Position numbers and translations under genes: made by a program
NCBI RefSeq assembly: GCF_032594915.1
Contig: NZ_CP118733.1
Span: forward strand, 1,550,001 to 1,614,000
Source of the DNA: Streptococcus sp. 29896
GTDB lineage: Bacteria; Bacillota; Bacilli; Lactobacillales; Streptococcaceae
Length of the DNA: 64,000 nt
Direction of reading: 5' to 3'
The notes under the pieces: model-generated
Databases searched by the model: none
Told to the model about the DNA's origin: nothing
The model's input: the letters and a program-made list of their open reading frames with translations, nothing else
In this document: positions 33,921-43,473 of the stretch, piece by piece
Layout of the letters: the number at the start of each line of letters is the position of its first letter
Position numbering within the stretch: position 1 is the stretch's first letter

Positions 33921-34400
33921 TCAAGCTTTCCACCGCATTTGGTACCAAGTTGAACCTCCTAATTGTGACAAACCGATTCCTAAATCTTCAAATCCGTTCA
34001 TGCAATAGAAAGAAAGCAATTCTTCATGGCAGGTCAAGCTGATCCCTTCCCAGCCTTGATTGACAACTAAGTCCTTCAAACTGGCTAGTAAAAGGCTGCC
34101 CAAACCTTGCCCCTTATAGGCTTGAGCTACAGCTAAACTCGCAACAGCTAGACAACTTCCTGTTTCATCCACCTTTACCTCTTGGAAATAGACTTGGTCA
34201 GTCAGGTCCCAGCCAACAATCGGCCTGGTCAATAAAAAGGCACAAACCTGACCTTGGTCTTCTACCACTAAAGAAGTAGACGAGTGACTTGCAAATGACG
34301 CAAGGACCGCTGGTGAAATTCGTTCTTCCGCAACAAAACTGGCCTCTTCCAAAGCCAGAAGTGCCGCCTCATCTCCTTTTGTCACAAATCGTAGCTGCAT
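33921..34400 (-). CDS. GNAT family N-acetyltransferase
   Basis: The protein is 159 residues with the GNAT fold. Motif A, which binds acetyl-CoA, is VASLAVAQAYKGQGLGSLLL (Q/R-x-x-G-x-G/A pattern YKGQGLG); the N-terminal beta-alpha unit has DEAALLALEEASF, and the C-terminal strand LLSFYCMNGFEDLG is also characteristic. The acceptor is unknown: small amines, peptides and protein N-termini are all possible. It lies between murC and mltG as in pneumococcus. A 15-bp perfect inverted repeat separates it from murC. AGGAG precedes the start by five bases. Confidence 0.9.
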   Translation of the reverse strand: MQLRFVTKGDEAALLALEEASFVAEERISPAVLASFASHSSTSLVVEDQGQVCAFLLTRPIVGWDLTDQVYFQEVKVDETGSCLAVASLAVAQAYKGQGLGSLLLASLKDLVVNQGWEGISLTCHEELLSFYCMNGFEDLGIGLSQLGGSTWYQMRWKA

Positions 34401-34419
34401 GCAGTCTCCTTTCTAGCAA

Positions 34420-34450
34420 GCAAAGACAGAGGTCTGACCTCTGTCTTTGC
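34420..34450. repeat. Perfect inverted repeat between murC and the GNAT gene
   Basis: GCAAAGACAGAGGTC, one base, then its exact complement. The hairpin would be very stable but lacks a T run on either strand, so it may stabilise mRNA or act as an attenuator rather than a simple terminator. Confidence 0.65.
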
Positions 34451-34457
34451 TCTGTTC

Positions 34458-35789
34458 TTATTGAACATTATTAGATAGGTTGGACAGCAAGCGTTCGAAG
34501 GAATACTCATAGGATTGAATATCTCCTGCTCCCATGAAGACATAGACTGCATTGTCATGGTCAAGGAGCGGCGAAGTATTTTCTACTGTTACCAGTCCAC
34601 CTTTTTTATTGATTTTGGCTGCCAAATCTTCCACTTTGACTTGTCCGTTATCTGTTTCTCGAGCAGAACCGTAGATTTGTGCCAGATAAACAGCATCGGC
34701 ATCATTGAGAGCTTCTGCAAACTCATCCAAGAGAGCAATGGTCCGTGTGAAGGTATGCGGTTGGAAAATGGCCACAATCTCTTTACTTGGGTATTTCTGA
34801 CGTGCTGCATCAATGGTCGCAATAATTTCGGTTGGATGGTGGGCAAAATCATCGATAATGACCGTATCATTGACCACTTTCTCTGTGAAACGACGTTTGA
34901 CACCACCGAAGGTTTTCAAATGTTCCGCTACCAAGTTCAAGTCAAATCCAGCCACATAGAGGTTAGCAATGACTGCGGTTGCATTCATGACATTGTGCTT
35001 ACCGAAGGTCGGAATTTGGAATTGACCTAGCTCTTTTTTCCCGTGGCGCACCTTGAACTGGGAACCTGTTGTAGAAGGTTTCAAGTCATAAGCCACAAAG
35101 TCATTGTCCTCACCAAAACCATAGTAGTAAATTGGTGCTTGAGCAGTAATCTGACGGAGTTGCTCGTCTTCCCCATACAGAAAGAGTCCTTTTTTCACCT
35201 GTTTAGCATAATCATTGAAAGCATTAAAGACATCCTCCAAGCTGGTGAAATAATCTGGGTGGTCAAAGTCAATGTTAGTAATAATGCTGTATTCAGGATA
35301 GTAAGGTTTAAAGTGACGCTCGTACTCGTCAGATTCAAAGACGAAATACTGGGCATTGGCAGAGCCACGACCCGTACCATCTCCAATCAAAAAAGAGGTA
35401 TCTGTAATGTTACGCATCACATGGGCCAAGAGACCTGTTGTTGAAGTTTTACCGTGGGCACCAGCGACACCGAGGCTAGTAAAGCCCTTCATAAATTCAC
35501 CCAGGAATTCATGGTAGCGTTTGTAAGATAAGCCTTGAGCGTCGGCGTAGGCAATTTCTACGTTATTATCTGGGCGGAAGGCATTTCCAGCGATCAATTC
35601 AACATCAGCTGTGATGTTCTTCTCATCAAAGGGAAGAATCGCAATTCCTGCTTGCTCCAAACCACGCTGAGTAAAATAATATTTCTCAACATCGCTTCCT
35701 TGCACCTTGTGACCCATCTGGTGCAACATAAGCGCTAGGGCACTCATCCCTGAACCCTTAATCCCGATAAAATGATAGGTTTTTGTCAT
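34458..35789 (-). CDS. murC: UDP-N-acetylmuramate--L-alanine ligase
   Basis: The protein is 443 residues with the three Mur-ligase domains. The N-terminal UDP-binding motif is [20 protein letters not shown], the ATP P-loop is [15 protein letters not shown], and the central [20 protein letters not shown] and C-terminal [10 protein letters not shown] segments are diagnostic. It adds L-Ala to UDP-MurNAc, the first peptide step of peptidoglycan synthesis. Its start overlaps the stop of the upstream unknown gene (TAATG), with GAGGAAATCT before it, so the pair is translationally coupled. Confidence 0.97.
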   Translation of the reverse strand: MTKTYHFIGIKGSGMSALALMLHQMGHKVQGSDVEKYYFTQRGLEQAGIAILPFDEKNITADVELIAGNAFRPDNNVEIAYADAQGLSYKRYHEFLGEFMKGFTSLGVAGAHGKTSTTGLLAHVMRNITDTSFLIGDGTGRGSANAQYFVFESDEYERHFKPYYPEYSIITNIDFDHPDYFTSLEDVFNAFNDYAKQVKKGLFLYGEDEQLRQITAQAPIYYYGFGEDNDFVAYDLKPSTTGSQFKVRHGKKELGQFQIPTFGKHNVMNATAVIANLYVAGFDLNLVAEHLKTFGGVKRRFTEKVVNDTVIIDDFAHHPTEIIATIDAARQKYPSKEIVAIFQPHTFTRTIALLDEFAEALNDADAVYLAQIYGSARETDNGQVKVEDLAAKINKKGGLVTVENTSPLLDHDNAVYVFMGAGDIQSYEYSFERLLSNLSNNVQ

Positions 35790-36469
35790 TAGATTTCCTC
35801 TTCCATGTGTGTTAAATTCAATTCTTGGGCCATGCGGCGTTCTTTTTGAAATTTCCGCTCTGGGTAATTGTAAACCTGACTCTTCCTCAAGAAATCATAG
35901 GAATTGCGTGGTTTTTCCTTTTCTTGCTCTCGATCTTCTTTTTTCAAAGAGTAAACAGGTGGTAGGTCTGCCAAGATGTAATTTTCTTGACGTAGTCTGT
36001 TGGCTAAGTCAGCTAGTTCCTGACTCCCCTTTTGAGGCTGGACTACTGGTCGTTCTTTTTTGATAACCTTAGCAGGATGAGGCTTATCATTCTTCAAATA
36101 ACTAGCTGATTTTTTCCGTTTGATATCTTCCCTGGCTTGCTCACGCGCCAATTGTCCCTGAGTTTTTGGTAAGGCTTCGCCACGTGCATCTGACTTGACC
36201 ATCGGCTTGGCCAACCGTTCCTTACGAGAATACGGACTTGGCTTCACTTCAAACAAAGGCGGCAGCAAGTCCCTCTCTGATGGACCGTCCTGTACTGGAT
36301 TTTCCTTTGTTGGAAGGTCCGTTGGCCCAGGGCCATCAAAAAAACGGTCCTGGTAGTTTCCTCGGATATTACTGATTAAGTCTGTCTCATCGTACAGATC
36401 CATTGCTGGTCGCATTTCGATGATGCTTTCATGGTCTGCAATCACTGGAAAACGATTCTGGCTATTCAT
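35789..36469 (-). CDS. Conserved streptococcal protein of unknown function upstream of murC
   Basis: The protein is 226 residues, not recognised as any functional family. It is highly charged and rich in Pro, Lys, Glu and Arg, with no membrane helix or signal peptide, and is probably mostly disordered. A short conserved-looking N-terminal segment ([20 protein letters not shown]) and a C-terminal Arg/Lys-rich helix ([20 protein letters not shown]) stand out. The same position between snf2 and murC is held by a similar hypothetical gene in pneumococcus. The stop overlaps the murC start, so it could be functionally linked to wall synthesis; this is only inference from context. Confidence 0.75.
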   Translation of the reverse strand: MNSQNRFPVIADHESIIEMRPAMDLYDETDLISNIRGNYQDRFFDGPGPTDLPTKENPVQDGPSERDLLPPLFEVKPSPYSRKERLAKPMVKSDARGEALPKTQGQLAREQAREDIKRKKSASYLKNDKPHPAKVIKKERPVVQPQKGSQELADLANRLRQENYILADLPPVYSLKKEDREQEKEKPRNSYDFLRKSQVYNYPERKFQKERRMAQELNLTHMEEEI

Positions 36470-36591
36470 AGTCCTCTCATCCTTTCAAACAGATATTATA
36501 CCACAGAAGCCGATTTTTGACCAAGTTTATCTTTCTGAAGCTGATTTTATTGAGCAAACTCCAGACTTCACTTCTATCAAACTAAGACTTC

Positions 36592-39500
36592 TTAGCCCAG
36601 AGGTAGGCCCAATATATGACGGATATCATCCAGAGACAAGGAGGCACGATCATCTGTTCCATCCAGTACGCTAGTCACCAGTTCTGCCTTGCTCGCTTGT
36701 AATTCTTGGATTTTCTCTTCGATGGTACCCTTGGTAATCAAGCGATAGCATTCCACTTTGGCTTCCTGTCCCATACGGTGCGCCCTACTGATGGCCTGAG
36801 CTTCTACCGCAGGATTCCACCATAAGTCCACCAAAATAACCGTGTCTGCCCCTGTCAAATTCAAACCGACTCCCCCTGCCTTCAAGGAAATCAAGAAAAC
36901 ATCCCGGCTCCCCTTGTTAAATGCCTGGGTCATTTCCTGCCGCTCTTTTGCAGGAGTTGATCCAGTTAAGAGATAGGAGGTCATCCCCAGATCATCCACC
37001 TCCTGGGCAATCAAGTCCAGCATCTGGCGAAATTGAGAGAAAATCAAGACACGGTGTTGCTCCGCCTTTAACCGTTCAAGCAAGTCCCTCAAGCTAGCTA
37101 GCTTTCCACTGTCTCCTTGATAGGAATCCATAAACAGTTTCGGCGTATCACAAATTTGCCGCAAGCGGGTAATGCCTGCCAAAATTTCAATTCGCCTCTT
37201 TTGCAAGGCCTCATCTCCACCATCTAACAAACCCGACCGAATTTGTTCCAACTGGGCCAAGTAAAGAGATTTTTGCTGATCTGTTAGTTCTGAAATAACC
37301 TTTGATTCAATCAAATCAGGCAATTCCACCAATACATCCTCTTTTCGCCTTCTAAGAACAAAGGGCTGAATCAGCTTGGAAACCGCAGAGGCAGTAAGTT
37401 TGGAAAATTCTTTCTTGTTCGGCAATAAACCCGGCAAAACAATTTGAAAAATGGACCACAACTCGGACAGCCGGTTTTCAATCGGTGTTCCTGATAGGGC
37501 AAAGACCCTCTCCACTTCAAAATTCCGCAAGAGCTGCGCTATCTTGGTCTGGGTATTTTTCATCACTTGGGCTTCATCCAGGAATAGGTAGCGGAAGGAC
37601 TTGTTTTGGTACTCATCCACATCTTGACGAAAGGCAGTATAGCTGGTCACATAAACATGGTGTTCTTCCGATAGCAAAGAAACTCGCTGGTCCTTACTCC
37701 CGTTGACCACCACCAGGTCCATCTGGGGAGCAAATTGATGAAATTCATCCTGCCAGTTATAGATCAAACTCGATGGCGCCAAGATCAACACCTTGCCATC
37801 TGTTGGCTTTTTGGTAGAAAGAAAGGCGATGGTCTGCAGGGTCTTTCCCAACCCCATCTCATCGGCTAGGATTCCGCCAAAACCAAAATGATCTAAGCTT
37901 GCAAGCCATTGAATACCTACTTTTTGGTAATCTCTTAACTGGCTCGTAATCTGAACATCTGGCATAGGGAAGCTCTCTGGCCGCGCTAGATAGCGTGCCA
38001 TCTCTAGGAATTCCTTAGAAAAAGCTATATCTCCCCTTCCTGCCAAGCTCTCAGCCAACTGGTGGGCTCTAAAAGAAGGCACAGACAGGCCACCCTTGCG
38101 CATGCGACCAATCCGCAACTCCTGCAAGGTTTGACTGATGGCGCGAGTCTCCTGATCAAAAACCAACAACTTCCCCTGCCTGGTTGAATAATAGGCCTCC
38201 TGACTAAACAAGGCCGACAGAGCTGCATCTACTTCTTCCTGGTCAATCCCATCAAAATCAAAGAGAACCTGCAACAAACCTTGACCCTTCTCAATCTGAA
38301 TCTTAGGACTTGGGATGACCTGAAGCGCCTTCAGGCTCGGACTCAAGTGAACCAAGCCCATCTTAGAAAACTGCTCCAGTTTTTGAGTGAAAAAACGATA
38401 CAGATCTGCGCCTGACATTGGGGCATGTAGGGCCTGAAAATCTCCGACAAATCCAGCCTTGTCCATCATATCCAAGACAGCATCCAAATGGTTCTTATGA
38501 CTAGCAAAGGGTAGTTGGTCCAGTTCTTCTCGACTTGTCACTAAGACGCGGGAAAAGCGGAGCTGCAAGGCTAAGCTGATCTCACCAGACTCTGTTTGAT
38601 CAAAGTGAAACTCTGGTTTAAAATCACGAATTTCAAATTGTTTGGGAGCTACAACAGGACCTAGCCGGGCTAAATCAAGCAAAATCAAGGCCAGCTGATC
38701 TTGATCACGAAATTCCACACGTACCTGACCCTGACCGGATGAGAGGTCCAAATAGGAGTGTAAAACAGACCGAATCCGCTCCTGTTGTCGGCTGACCAGA
38801 TAAAATTGATTGCCTACGAGCAAAAAGCGTCCCTTATATAATTCCAAGACAGGCTTTTCTTCAAATACCACCAAAAAGTGGTTTGTCTCCACCTTGACCT
38901 GAAAACGATACAGGTCCTGGTCAGCCTGCAAGTTTCCAATGACAACCGCGTCATAGGCCTTTAGTTGGTGTTCAAATTGAAAATCAGCCAAGTCCTGCAT
39001 TAGTTCTAGTCCTTCTTCAAATGCGACTAGAGGCAAGCGCAGATGCCGACCCATATTGACAAAAATCGGATCATCCAAGCGGACACGATGCGGCTGCAAG
39101 CGATCTAAAAAATCCAGAAAAAACTGACTAGCCTGATCAAAATCAGCATAGGTCAGCTGCTCAAAATAGTGCTTCCCAAATTGGTAATTTCCTTGATTGG
39201 CTACTACTTTCAAAAAGGCTCCTATATCACGGACAACATACCATTTATCATCTGGATAGCGAGAAATTTTCAAGGTCCAATCAATGGTTTTCTCAAAGGC
39301 CATGACCTGCCCATGGACAGACAATCGATAGGTCCACCGTCCATCCTCATAGGGGCGTTTTAGGCTTTCAATAAAGGGATTCTCCTCTAGAATTTCCTCC
39401 TGCAAAGCCACCTCCTCCTGATGGGCAAGTAGCTGCATCTTGCCTTCCGGATGATTGTTAAAATAGTATTCTACCGCTGCTTGGTGCAGGCAGTATTGCC

Positions 39501-39678
39501 GCAGACCATAATCTGCGCATTGACAAACCACCTCTTGTCCCCTCAAATCATACTCGACTTCAACACCCTGACAATCAAATAGAAATCGCTTGTCCTGAAC
39601 AGTTTTCAACCGAAGATGCCCAGCCTCATAGAGATCAATTCCAGCTTGTCGAATCCGACCCGGCATTAATTTTCCCAT
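36592..39678 (-). CDS. SNF2-family DEAD/H helicase with SWIM zinc finger
   Basis: The protein is 1028 residues from the ATG at 39678, chosen because AAAGGAGAGG lies just before it. The N-terminus has a SWIM zinc finger (CQCADYGLRQYCLH, CxC...CxH). After a long bacterial SNF2-associated region comes the ATPase: motif I DEMGLGKTLQT, motif II LDEAQ, motif III LSGTPIENRLSELWS, then the C-terminal RecA lobe with LLTGSTPAKERQEM and SRAHRMGQ. Bacterial SNF2 proteins of this type are DNA translocases of uncertain role, perhaps remodelling protein-DNA complexes (RapA-like functions are only one option). Its own promoter lies about 60 bases upstream. Confidence 0.93.
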   Translation of the reverse strand: MGKLMPGRIRQAGIDLYEAGHLRLKTVQDKRFLFDCQGVEVEYDLRGQEVVCQCADYGLRQYCLHQAAVEYYFNNHPEGKMQLLAHQEEVALQEEILEENPFIESLKRPYEDGRWTYRLSVHGQVMAFEKTIDWTLKISRYPDDKWYVVRDIGAFLKVVANQGNYQFGKHYFEQLTYADFDQASQFFLDFLDRLQPHRVRLDDPIFVNMGRHLRLPLVAFEEGLELMQDLADFQFEHQLKAYDAVVIGNLQADQDLYRFQVKVETNHFLVVFEEKPVLELYKGRFLLVGNQFYLVSRQQERIRSVLHSYLDLSSGQGQVRVEFRDQDQLALILLDLARLGPVVAPKQFEIRDFKPEFHFDQTESGEISLALQLRFSRVLVTSREELDQLPFASHKNHLDAVLDMMDKAGFVGDFQALHAPMSGADLYRFFTQKLEQFSKMGLVHLSPSLKALQVIPSPKIQIEKGQGLLQVLFDFDGIDQEEVDAALSALFSQEAYYSTRQGKLLVFDQETRAISQTLQELRIGRMRKGGLSVPSFRAHQLAESLAGRGDIAFSKEFLEMARYLARPESFPMPDVQITSQLRDYQKVGIQWLASLDHFGFGGILADEMGLGKTLQTIAFLSTKKPTDGKVLILAPSSLIYNWQDEFHQFAPQMDLVVVNGSKDQRVSLLSEEHHVYVTSYTAFRQDVDEYQNKSFRYLFLDEAQVMKNTQTKIAQLLRNFEVERVFALSGTPIENRLSELWSIFQIVLPGLLPNKKEFSKLTASAVSKLIQPFVLRRRKEDVLVELPDLIESKVISELTDQQKSLYLAQLEQIRSGLLDGGDEALQKRRIEILAGITRLRQICDTPKLFMDSYQGDSGKLASLRDLLERLKAEQHRVLIFSQFRQMLDLIAQEVDDLGMTSYLLTGSTPAKERQEMTQAFNKGSRDVFLISLKAGGVGLNLTGADTVILVDLWWNPAVEAQAISRAHRMGQEAKVECYRLITKGTIEEKIQELQASKAELVTSVLDGTDDRASLSLDDIRHILGLPLG

Positions 39679-39737
39679 CGCCTCTCCTTTTCTACTCCCA
39701 GCCAACAACTCGTCACATAACTAAATTGTATCTTTTC

Positions 39738-39746
39738 ATTATAGCA
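39738..39746 (-). promoter_or_regulatory. Extended -10 promoter of the SNF2 helicase gene
   Basis: On the minus strand TGCTATAAT is a consensus extended -10 element; the region 17 bases upstream has no recognisable -35 box. Confidence 0.55.
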
Positions 39747-39778
39747 TATTTTCCAATAGAACTCTTGGGCCAGGCATA

Positions 39779-39808
39779 GAAAAAACACCCGTTTTCCAAC
39801 TGGTGTTC
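39779..39808 (-). terminator. Terminator after the small membrane protein pair
   Basis: AACACC pairs with GGGTGTT on the minus strand (with AGTT/AAC inner pairing), followed by TTTTTTC, beside the stop codon of the 102-residue protein. Confidence 0.75.
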
Positions 39809-40117
39809 TTAAGAAAGCTGTTTATAATAGAGGGTCACCCGCCACATTTTCCTGATATGGCCCATGGTTTTCAAAAACCAAAATAACAGAAAGGGGGCCA
39901 AAAGAAGACCCGAAACAAGGAGAAGCCAGTCCCCTCCTTTCATAAAAACTAGGAAGAAAACGACCGTTACAAAGCCAAGAAAGCCAAGCAACAAAAGATT
40001 GGCCACCACTGCCAGCCATCCTAGCCAGTAACGAAGGCCAAAGGGTGGGTACTTTCTTTCATCAAAGTCTGCCAATCCAGTCAAAAACTCCACCAAGACT
40101 TCACCGATTATTTCCAT
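39809..40117 (-). CDS. Small membrane protein, tandem paralogue A
   Basis: The protein is 102 residues with two membrane helices (about residues 30-57 and 63-82) and a basic C-terminal tail ending TLYYKQLS. It is homologous to the gene just upstream: both have an acidic segment followed by a PFGLRYWxG motif before the first shared helix (DERKYPPFGLRYWLGW here), and both end in YY(K/Q)Q. I do not recognise the family and cannot assign a function. The neighbours are a SNF2 helicase and der, which give no clue. It lies 13 bases after paralogue B and shares a terminator with it. Confidence 0.72.
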   Translation of the reverse strand: MEIIGEVLVEFLTGLADFDERKYPPFGLRYWLGWLAVVANLLLLGFLGFVTVVFFLVFMKGGDWLLLVSGLLLAPFLLFWFLKTMGHIRKMWRVTLYYKQLS

Positions 40118-40130
40118 ATGGTCGGTCCCC

Positions 40131-40460
40131 CTATTTCATCTGCTGATAATACTTAGTCCGTCGAATTAAGGTTTTGATAGCCCTAGCCAGTAGAATCGTC
40201 AACACACTTGCCCCAAATACCAAGAAAAGAAAGATACCGACCAAAAACCTGTCAAAATGGTTGAAAACCATGATGGATCCAACTGCGTAGGTTACAAAAT
40301 AAACCAAAAGAGTCACTAAAAATACCAATATACACGCAAAGGCTCCAAACCAGTAACGAAGGCCAAAGGGCTTGTACTGCTTATCTTCATAGTCTACTAG
40401 TAGAAGAACCGGAACTGTTAGAAATGCAAACAACATTAGAATGACATTGCCCGCTATCAT
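40131..40460 (-). CDS. Small membrane protein, tandem paralogue B
   Basis: The protein is 109 residues. It has three hydrophobic segments (about residues 2-22, 41-65 and 73-95), the DYEDKQYKPFGLRYWFGA motif shared with paralogue A, and a basic end with TKYYQQMK. The start at 40460 follows an unusually complete Shine-Dalgarno, AAAGGAGGTGATTCC, so translation should be strong; an earlier in-frame ATG lies ahead of this site. The pair looks like an old tandem duplication with the first helix lost or changed in A. No function is proposed. Confidence 0.75.
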   Translation of the reverse strand: MIAGNVILMLFAFLTVPVLLLVDYEDKQYKPFGLRYWFGAFACILVFLVTLLVYFVTYAVGSIMVFNHFDRFLVGIFLFLVFGASVLTILLARAIKTLIRRTKYYQQMK

Positions 40461-40506
40461 GGAATCACCTCCTTTTTTCATTGTAGCATTTTTTACATAG
40501 CATGCA

Positions 40507-40529
40507 AAGAAAAAAGAGGTTTGACCTCT
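40507..40529 (-). terminator. Terminator of der
   Basis: AGAGGT-CAA-ACCTCT on the minus strand followed by TTTTTCTTT. Confidence 0.82.
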
Positions 40530-40534
40530 CTTTC

Positions 40535-41845
40535 TTATTTCCGTTTCCGTGCAATCAGATGAATCGGTGTTCCTTCGAAGACAAAGGCCTTGCGGATTTG
40601 ATTTTCCAAGAAACGCATATAGGAGAAGTGCATGAGCTCTTCTTCGTTGACAAAGACCACAAAGGTCGGTGGTTTGGTCGCAACCTGAGTCGCATAGAAA
40701 ATCTTGAGACGTTTGCCCTTGTCAGTTGGTGTCGGGTTAATGGCAATGGCATCCATGATGACATCGTTGAGGACAGCCGACGGAATGCGGGTATTCTGGC
40801 TCTCACTGATGGCCTTAATCATCTCAGGCAACTTGTGCAAACGTTGCTTGGTCAAGGCCGATACAAAGATAATCGGTGCATAAGACAGATACTGGAATTG
40901 GTCACGGATATCGTCTTCCCATTTCTTCAGGGTGTGGTTGTCTTTTTCCAGCGTGTCCCACTTGTTGACTACGATAATCATCCCCTTACCAGCTTCATGG
41001 GCAAAGCCTGCAATGCGTTTGTCGTACTCACGGATACCTTCTTCGGCATTGATGACCATGAGTATAACATCTGAGCGTTCAATGGCACGCATGGCACGCA
41101 TGACAGAGTATTTCTCCGTATTTTCATAGACCTTACCAGACTTGCGCATACCTGCGGTATCAATCATGGTAAACTCCTGACCTTCTGGGTCTGTAAAGTG
41201 CGTATCAATGGCATCACGAGTCGTTCCCGCAACAGGCGAGGCAATGACACGCTCTTCACCCAAAATGGCGTTAATCAAACTTGATTTACCAACGTTTGGA
41301 CGACCAATCAGGCTGAACTTGATAATGTCTGGATTTTCCTCTGCTTCCACCGCTGGGAGATTATCGACAATAGCATCCAAGACATCCCCTGTTCCAATAC
41401 CGTGAACAGAAGATACAGGATAGGGATCGCCAAGACCAAGTGAGTAGAAATCGTAGATGTCATTCCGCATTTCAGGATTGTCGACCTTGTTGACAACTAG
41501 AATAACAGGTTTGTTTGTCTTGTATAAGATACGCGATACGTATTCATCCGCATCGGTCACACCTTCCTTGCCTGATACGACAAAGACGATAACATCCGCC
41601 TCATCCATGGCAATCTCAGCCTGATGCTTGATTTGATCCATGAAAGGAGCATCCACATCATCGATACCACCTGTATCAATCAGGGAAAACTTGCGATTGA
41701 GCCACTCACCAGTAGCATAAATACGGTCACGGGTCACACCTTCCACATCTTCGACAATGGAAATCCGCTCCCCTGCAATCCGGTTAAATAAGGTTGATTT
41801 TCCAACGTTGGGACGTCCAACGATGGCGATAGTTGGTAGAGCCAT
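40535..41845 (-). CDS. der: Ribosome biogenesis GTPase Der (EngA)
   Basis: The protein is 436 residues with two GTPase domains in tandem, unique to this family. G1 motifs are [14 protein letters not shown] and [15 protein letters not shown]3 motifs are DTGG and DTAG; G4 motifs are NKVD and NKWD. The C-terminal KH-like domain ends in IHLIARKRK. Der binds the 50S subunit and is needed for late large-subunit assembly. The start follows AGGAGGAGC. It lies 18 bases after the nitroreductase gene, and the whole dnaB-dnaI-nitroreductase-der run is tightly packed. Confidence 0.97.
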   Translation of the reverse strand: MALPTIAIVGRPNVGKSTLFNRIAGERISIVEDVEGVTRDRIYATGEWLNRKFSLIDTGGIDDVDAPFMDQIKHQAEIAMDEADVIVFVVSGKEGVTDADEYVSRILYKTNKPVILVVNKVDNPEMRNDIYDFYSLGLGDPYPVSSVHGIGTGDVLDAIVDNLPAVEAEENPDIIKFSLIGRPNVGKSSLINAILGEERVIASPVAGTTRDAIDTHFTDPEGQEFTMIDTAGMRKSGKVYENTEKYSVMRAMRAIERSDVILMVINAEEGIREYDKRIAGFAHEAGKGMIIVVNKWDTLEKDNHTLKKWEDDIRDQFQYLSYAPIIFVSALTKQRLHKLPEMIKAISESQNTRIPSAVLNDVIMDAIAINPTPTDKGKRLKIFYATQVATKPPTFVVFVNEEELMHFSYMRFLENQIRKAFVFEGTPIHLIARKRK

Positions 41846-41863
41846 AGCTCCTCCTCTTCTAGT

Positions 41864-42577
41864 TTACAATAATTTATTTTTTTCTAATACAGCCTTGGTT
41901 TCAGGCTGTTCTGCCTGTCCGAACTGGGTAACCATACGCTCAGACCAGGTTTCTGTCTGACGGGCACCTGCATAGTCTGTCTGAACCTGGTCGTAGGCTT
42001 GGATTACTTCCACGCCTTGCTCCACATATTCTTCCTGAAAGACAATGGCTTTACTTGCTAGTCGTGGTTTGACAGGATTTTGTTCTGCAGGGTGCCCAAG
42101 GGCAATACAGAAAATCGGATAGGTATAGTCCGGCAAGTTGAACAGCTCTGCTATTGCCAAGGCCTTGTGGCGAATCATACCGATGAAGACACCACCATAG
42201 CCCAAGCTTTCAGCTGCTAAGAGGGTATTCTGCCCTGCCAGAGCCGCGTCAACGGAAGAAATCAAAAGATTCTCCGTCCCCTTGGCTTCAAAGTCCTTCT
42301 CATGAAGCTGGGCCGCCTTGCTGGCACGGTTGTGGTCGCCCACAAAAAGCAAAATGGCCTGGGCCTGCAAGATAGCTGGCTGAGGCACCAAGTCATAGAG
42401 AGCCTGCTTTTTGCCTTCCGACTGTACGACGATAATGGAGTAGGACTGGAAATTCTTCCAGCTAGACGCAGCCCGACCCGCTGTGATAATGGCCTCCAAA
42501 TGTTCCGCCTCAATCGGCTCCTCCGTAAAACGACGGACTGAGCTGTGGCTCAACATCAAATCAATAGTTTCATTCAT
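41864..42577 (-). CDS. NADPH-dependent nitroreductase/FMN oxidoreductase (NfsA-like)
   Basis: The protein is 237 residues of the nitroreductase fold, a flavin-binding homodimer. The N-terminal HSSVRRFTEEPIEAEHLEAI carries the FMN-phosphate-binding SxRxF; GYGGVFIGMIR and FCIALGHPAEQNPVKPRL match the NfsA/Frp branch that prefers NADPH. Substrates in relatives are nitroaromatics, quinones and flavins, but the natural role is unknown. It overlaps dnaI by four bases and precedes der, a position conserved in streptococci. Confidence 0.9.
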   Translation of the reverse strand: MNETIDLMLSHSSVRRFTEEPIEAEHLEAIITAGRAASSWKNFQSYSIIVVQSEGKKQALYDLVPQPAILQAQAILLFVGDHNRASKAAQLHEKDFEAKGTENLLISSVDAALAGQNTLLAAESLGYGGVFIGMIRHKALAIAELFNLPDYTYPIFCIALGHPAEQNPVKPRLASKAIVFQEEYVEQGVEVIQAYDQVQTDYAGARQTETWSERMVTQFGQAEQPETKAVLEKNKLL

Positions 42578-43473
42578 CGGCGATTGACCCCCTGCAAGTG
42601 CATCTCTTGGGCTAGGAAGCGAATGCGTTCCATGACCCGCTTGGCTTGCCAGGTCTCATCGCCTGACTTACCAGCAGAAAAATGCCGCTCCAAGTCCGCA
42701 AAGGAGAAGTTGGAAGTAAAGAAGGTCGGCAGATTTTCCTGCATCCGATACTGGAGGATAACCTGCAAGACATCGTCCCGAATCCAAGAACTGTGCTGCT
42801 CCGCTCCGATATCGTCCAAAACCAAGACCTGAGCCGTCTTGACCTCGTCAATCCGCTCCTTAACCGACCCGTCCTTGATGGCATTCTTGATGTCCACCAC
42901 AAAGGTCGGATAATGGAGCATGGTCGTTGACAGCAGGTGGGTCTTGGACAGGAGATTGGCCAAGTAAGCCATGAGGTAGCTTTTGCCAATACCAAAGGTC
43001 CCGTAGAGATAAATGCCCTTGTTGTCTTGGCCGACCCGCTTAACAAAGTCGGAAATAGCCAGCATAATCCCTACACGGTTTTCATCCTGACGGTCCAAGT
43101 CTGCAATGGTCACATTTTTCAGACTAGCCGGCATATTAATCAGCTGAATCCGATTTTTTATGGCTTCTAATTTCCGTAGTTCAACCAGCTCAGCCGTTTC
43201 TAGATAGGACACATCTGCATAGCCCTGGTTCATGACCAGAACTGGTTGGTAGCCCTTGGCCATGTAAGTCTGATCATTGGCGAAAAACTTGTCCCGTTCA
43301 TTGATAAATTCATAAAATTTGGAAATGGAGCGACCAATCTCATCTTGATTGAGTCCATGTTGACGGATAAACTCCGCCACATCCTTGTCTTGCATGATTT
43401 CTGCCACCAGCTGGTCATAGGACTGACGAACCGGAGACTGTTTGTGTTCTAGATTATCTTGAACTGATTTCAT
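42574..43473 (-). CDS. dnaI: Primosomal protein DnaI (helicase loader)
   Basis: The protein is 299 residues. The N-terminal region, which binds the replicative helicase, is followed by a AAA+ ATPase: Walker A GTFGIGKSYL, Walker B VLVLDDIGAE, the sensor-1 type FFTSNFSFADLERHF and an Arg-rich end (KRVMERIRFL). DnaI loads the DnaC-type (DnaB-like) replicative helicase onto DNA at the origin and at restarted forks, together with DnaB and DnaD. The gene overlaps dnaB by four bases upstream and the nitroreductase by four downstream. Confidence 0.95.
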   Translation of the reverse strand: MKSVQDNLEHKQSPVRQSYDQLVAEIMQDKDVAEFIRQHGLNQDEIGRSISKFYEFINERDKFFANDQTYMAKGYQPVLVMNQGYADVSYLETAELVELRKLEAIKNRIQLINMPASLKNVTIADLDRQDENRVGIMLAISDFVKRVGQDNKGIYLYGTFGIGKSYLMAYLANLLSKTHLLSTTMLHYPTFVVDIKNAIKDGSVKERIDEVKTAQVLVLDDIGAEQHSSWIRDDVLQVILQYRMQENLPTFFTSNFSFADLERHFSAGKSGDETWQAKRVMERIRFLAQEMHLQGVNRR

